From Bacteroidales bacterium (GTDB lineage Bacteria > Bacteroidota > Bacteroidia > Bacteroidales > Azobacteroidaceae), in the NCBI GenBank assembly GCA_003851245.1, contig BHEP01000008.1:1-64000 (forward strand): 64,000 bases of DNA, in the 5' to 3' direction. A program made the translations under genes and the position numbers. Below are positions 61,367-64,000 of the stretch, one piece after another; position 1 is the stretch's first letter, and the number at the start of each line of letters is the position of its first letter. Below the pieces are notes generated by a model. It had not been told where the DNA came from. It made no database searches and was given only the letters and a program-made list of their open reading frames with translations.

Positions 61367-64000
61367 TTATCTTACCACTAATTTTTGTATTTTAAGTCCA
61401 TCGTTCTCTGTCACTACATGCACTATGTAGACCCCTTTGGCAAGGCCATTGGTAGAAGTAGAATAGCTGGTGCTCATCAAGGCTACTTCTTCTATAAGTT
61501 TTGTGCCTTGTACATTCATTACATGTACCTCTTTTATTATATCCTTGCTGCTAATATACAGCATATTTTGAGCCGCATATATTTTGATAGAAGCGAGTTC
61601 ATTATCATCTATAGCTGTGGTAGATTTGCCCAATCTAATGATAAATCTATTGTTAAATCCGTTTACATTGTTGGTAAACGAGTACGAACTATTTTTCAAC
61701 AAGTCTATTTCCATTTTTGTATGTGTATCATATAGAGACAATGATGCTATAGCCACCTTGTCAATATTTGCAAACTCCAAAGACATTTCTTTGCTTCCTT
61801 TCTCAGCATCGGTAGATCCAAATTCTGGATATTCGAGGGGTTCTAAATCCATTTCTGTGCTTGCTGCCTCTTCAAACAATATGCCCATTTCTACATCTCT
61901 TTGAAAGCTGTTGGGTGCATATATAGATAATTTTTTATTGTCGGCATCTGTCAAATATAACTGAGGAATTGACGATCTATCTTCGTAAAACAATTTGCCT
62001 ACATTTTCATTGCTAGGGCTGTTGAGTGCAAGTATAGAGGTGCTATTTCCCTTATTGTTGCTGGCAGTTATGTAGATCACATCATCAACAAAATGCTGCT
62101 TGCTGCTTGTAGTTTTTAGTAGACCAGTAGTATTTGCAGGACGTGTTATAGACATCAATTCGGGAGAAAATACCAAGTTTATATTGCCACCACTTTCTTT
62201 GGTTCTTATAAAGAATGCCTGCAGTGCGGCAATATTTTTTGTGATTGCACCGCCGCTGCTGACGCTATATTCCTTCCACCCTTCACCATCAAAAATGCGG
62301 TAGTAGTCATTTATATTTGCCTTGTTTGCCTGATAAAAGGCATCAAAATCGAGGGTAGACATAAATGGATTTCCTACCATTATTTCTTTGCCCACAGCAG
62401 GCACCGACATTTTGAATACCTGGGTAGGTGTGCCATTTATGTTTCCATTTTCCAAGGCATTATCAAATACAAAGCGGTAGGCATCTGTTCGGGCAATACT
62501 GCCAGCAGGGATATTGTTGAGTAAAGGAAATCCTTCTACTATGGAGTTGTAGTATTGGAAATAACTCATACCTGAGTGATAGCTATGACCCCTGTGCAGC
62601 ATACTTTTTTCTTCGTTTTCAAAATAAGGTATCTCAATGATTCCCTTCAATTGATTGAGATTGGTATGATATCCAGCTTTCTCGCCCAATTCAGTTCGTC
62701 TATTCAAAAATTCGCCTGCCCATATGCTTATGGCATAATTGATATTGCTGTTGATTGCCCTATCGTTATTGTTGTTGGGAGCCGACCAAGATCCTACAGC
62801 AATAGAGTCTGACGTACTTATTTTGAAATCTCTTTGCCAGAAATTGGGGTATCCTCCAAAGGCAAAGTCGCCAATGGCCATGCTTTTTAAGGGAGCTGCC
62901 AAGGCATACCACCTACCTCTAGCCATTTCAGTAGCCGAAAGATTATCTCCATTAAGCATTGCATATTTATCATTGTAATATCCAAAATTGTATTGTACAA
63001 ATGCTTTTTCGTATTGCAAGAGCTGAGGTTTGGCAAGTTCTCCTCCAAAATGGAAGGTTATATTGCGTGCCATAGGCTTGCCGAAAGTGCTTCTAGGGGT
63101 AGATATAGTATCCAAGGAAGGATACATCTTTGCATTACCTGGAATAAAAACATCGGTACACTCTCGTGGTATGGTGTTTATCACCACACCTGCTCTATTT
63201 GTCCAGTTTGTTGGCTCGTTCCAGTTATTGTTAGCAGCATTTATATTCCAATAAGCTATGCTTGGAGCTTCTGCCAAAAACAGGATATTGCTAGTGTCGG
63301 CACCACAAATATAATCTTTGCTGATGCGTCTAAAATATCCTTTTTTCAAATTAAGGCTTTTGAAATCCTTGTCGGTAGCTCCTTGAATATTTGTCCAATT
63401 GCTATTGTCGTTACTGTTTTGCCATTGGTAATAAAAAGAACCACTGCCACCACTGCTTTGGTCGCCTGTAATCAAGGTAGTATCGGTAGGGCTAGCGCAA
63501 ATTATGAGATTGCCTTGAATGTTTCCTCCATAAAGTTTGTCAAAAAAGCTGATTGTCAAGATGCCTTTTGCACAATATGATACAGGATTGGTACTATTGT
63601 CACTTACGGTGTATTCTATAGTCACTGTGCGACCTAGGTCTATATTTGCCTTAGGTATTATAGTGAGCCTTCCATCGTGGTCGGAAAGTTGGAAGCTCAG
63701 TATATCCTGGTCGTTTGGATATATAAATTTAACATTTGTAATCCTCAATACATCATTAGCATCAGGATCAGAAACCATATTCATCAATTCTATGATAAGG
63801 CTTTCACCATAGCAAAGAGTGAAGCTGCTATCTTGTGCAATGGGCGTTTTATTGGTTCCATCAGGACATACAGAGGGGTTGGTGATGCCAGTAGAAAAGG
63901 TTAGTCCTGTCATTCCCACCATTGTTGCACCCAGATCCAGACCGTCGCGGATATATCCTGCATCAGTGAGGGGCTTATTGGGCTCGGCTATAACTCCAGC
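61367..64000 (-). CDS. Large secreted protein with T9SS type A C-terminal domain (5' end outside window)
   Basis: 877 visible residues, open through the right edge with the first ATG at visible residue 27. The start lies outside. Order: a cadherin-like/tandem beta segment (about 50-150, with MVSDPDANDVLRITNV), an Ig-like part (about 165-245, with GSGSFYYQWQNSNDNSNW), a long region without recognised domain (about 250-790) and a C-terminal T9SS sorting domain (about 795-877, AIDDNELASIKIYAAQNMLYISS, then VHVMNVQGTKLI, then LAKGVYIVHVVTENDG, ending KLVVR). The gene lies upstream of pyrH on the same strand. Surface display by T9SS is inferred. Confidence 0.85.
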   Translation of the reverse strand, partial: AGVIAEPNKPLTDAGYIRDGLDLGATMVGMTGLTFSTGITNPSVCPDGTNKTPIAQDSSFTLCYGESLIIELMNMVSDPDANDVLRITNVKFIYPNDQDILSFQLSDHDGRLTIIPKANIDLGRTVTIEYTVSDNSTNPVSYCAKGILTISFFDKLYGGNIQGNLIICASPTDTTLITGDQSSGGSGSFYYQWQNSNDNSNWTNIQGATDKDFKSLNLKKGYFRRISKDYICGADTSNILFLAEAPSIAYWNINAANNNWNEPTNWTNRAGVVINTIPRECTDVFIPGNAKMYPSLDTISTPRSTFGKPMARNITFHFGGELAKPQLLQYEKAFVQYNFGYYNDKYAMLNGDNLSATEMARGRWYALAAPLKSMAIGDFAFGGYPNFWQRDFKISTSDSIAVGSWSAPNNNNDRAINSNINYAISIWAGEFLNRRTELGEKAGYHTNLNQLKGIIEIPYFENEEKSMLHRGHSYHSGMSYFQYYNSIVEGFPLLNNIPAGSIARTDAYRFVFDNALENGNINGTPTQVFKMSVPAVGKEIMVGNPFMSTLDFDAFYQANKANINDYYRIFDGEGWKEYSVSSGGAITKNIAALQAFFIRTKESGGNINLVFSPELMSITRPANTTGLLKTTSSKQHFVDDVIYITASNNKGNSTSILALNSPSNENVGKLFYEDRSSIPQLYLTDADNKKLSIYAPNSFQRDVEMGILFEEAASTEMDLEPLEYPEFGSTDAEKGSKEMSLEFANIDKVAIASLSLYDTHTKMEIDLLKNSSYSFTNNVNGFNNRFIIRLGKSTTAIDDNELASIKIYAAQNMLYISSKDIIKEVHVMNVQGTKLIEEVALMSTSYSTSTNGLAKGVYIVHVVTENDGLKIQKLVVR

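Overview
The window is a gene-dense, AT-rich stretch of a Bacteroidota chromosome, most likely order Bacteroidales. The evidence is the gene content: SusC/FecR/ECF-sigma trio, DUF4199 and DUF4293 proteins, an HU-like DUF4469 protein, PorT and PorZ of the type IX secretion system (T9SS), proteins with T9SS C-terminal signals, a hisG-hisD-hisC-hisB run with bifunctional HisB, and many TAnnTTTG promoter -7 boxes. I saw no rRNA, tRNA, insertion sequence, phage gene or CRISPR array.

Layout. 1-4.1 kb (minus): a TonB-dependent SusC-type receptor running off the left edge, with its FecR anti-sigma and ECF sigma factor. 4.2-9.4 kb (plus): FabK/nitronate monooxygenase-like enzyme, FtsK, LolA-like carrier and thioredoxin reductase, closed by a hairpin terminator. 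9.4-14.6 kb (minus): a catalytically dead M16 peptidase homologue overlapping kdsB, an internally deleted AAA/PD-(D/E)XK gene, and a KefB-like antiporter. 14.8-22 kb (plus): a small exported protein, then a MacB-like exporter (ATPase, two permeases, adaptor, TolC) and a membrane protein. 22-30 kb: ABC-F protein, DUF4199, ZIP transporter, acetyltransferase-like protein, AraC regulator, SPOR lipoprotein. 30.5-35.3 kb (minus): the his operon ending in a lipoprotein. 35.3-39 kb: a 438-bp gene-free spacer with a 22-bp tandem repeat, an HU-like protein, and an oxidoreductase/DoxX pair. 39-45.8 kb (plus): TetR-TolC-adaptor-RND efflux operon followed by a PII-like protein. 45.8-49.7 kb: pfkA, ispH, bamD, rpoZ, DUF4293. 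49.7-64 kb: an envelope and T9SS neighbourhood (PorT, LysM/binding protein, a gliding-type CTD protein, a lytic transglycosylase, PorZ and a large T9SS cargo) interleaved with rsmI-like, rdgB, yitT, rsgA, frr and pyrH.

The most unusual signal is not a gene. About a dozen intergenic spacers carry short, neatly tiled tandem repeats whose units (10 to 22 bp) are unrelated to each other. They sit in 5' leaders or between genes of an operon. The two largest flank the HU-like DNA-binding gene. Second in interest are an RND operon followed by two TTTA-loop hairpins and a PII-like gene, and a PD-(D/E)XK gene that has lost internal blocks while staying in frame.

All domain calls come from reading motifs by eye. 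No database search was possible, so gene names rest on recognised family features.
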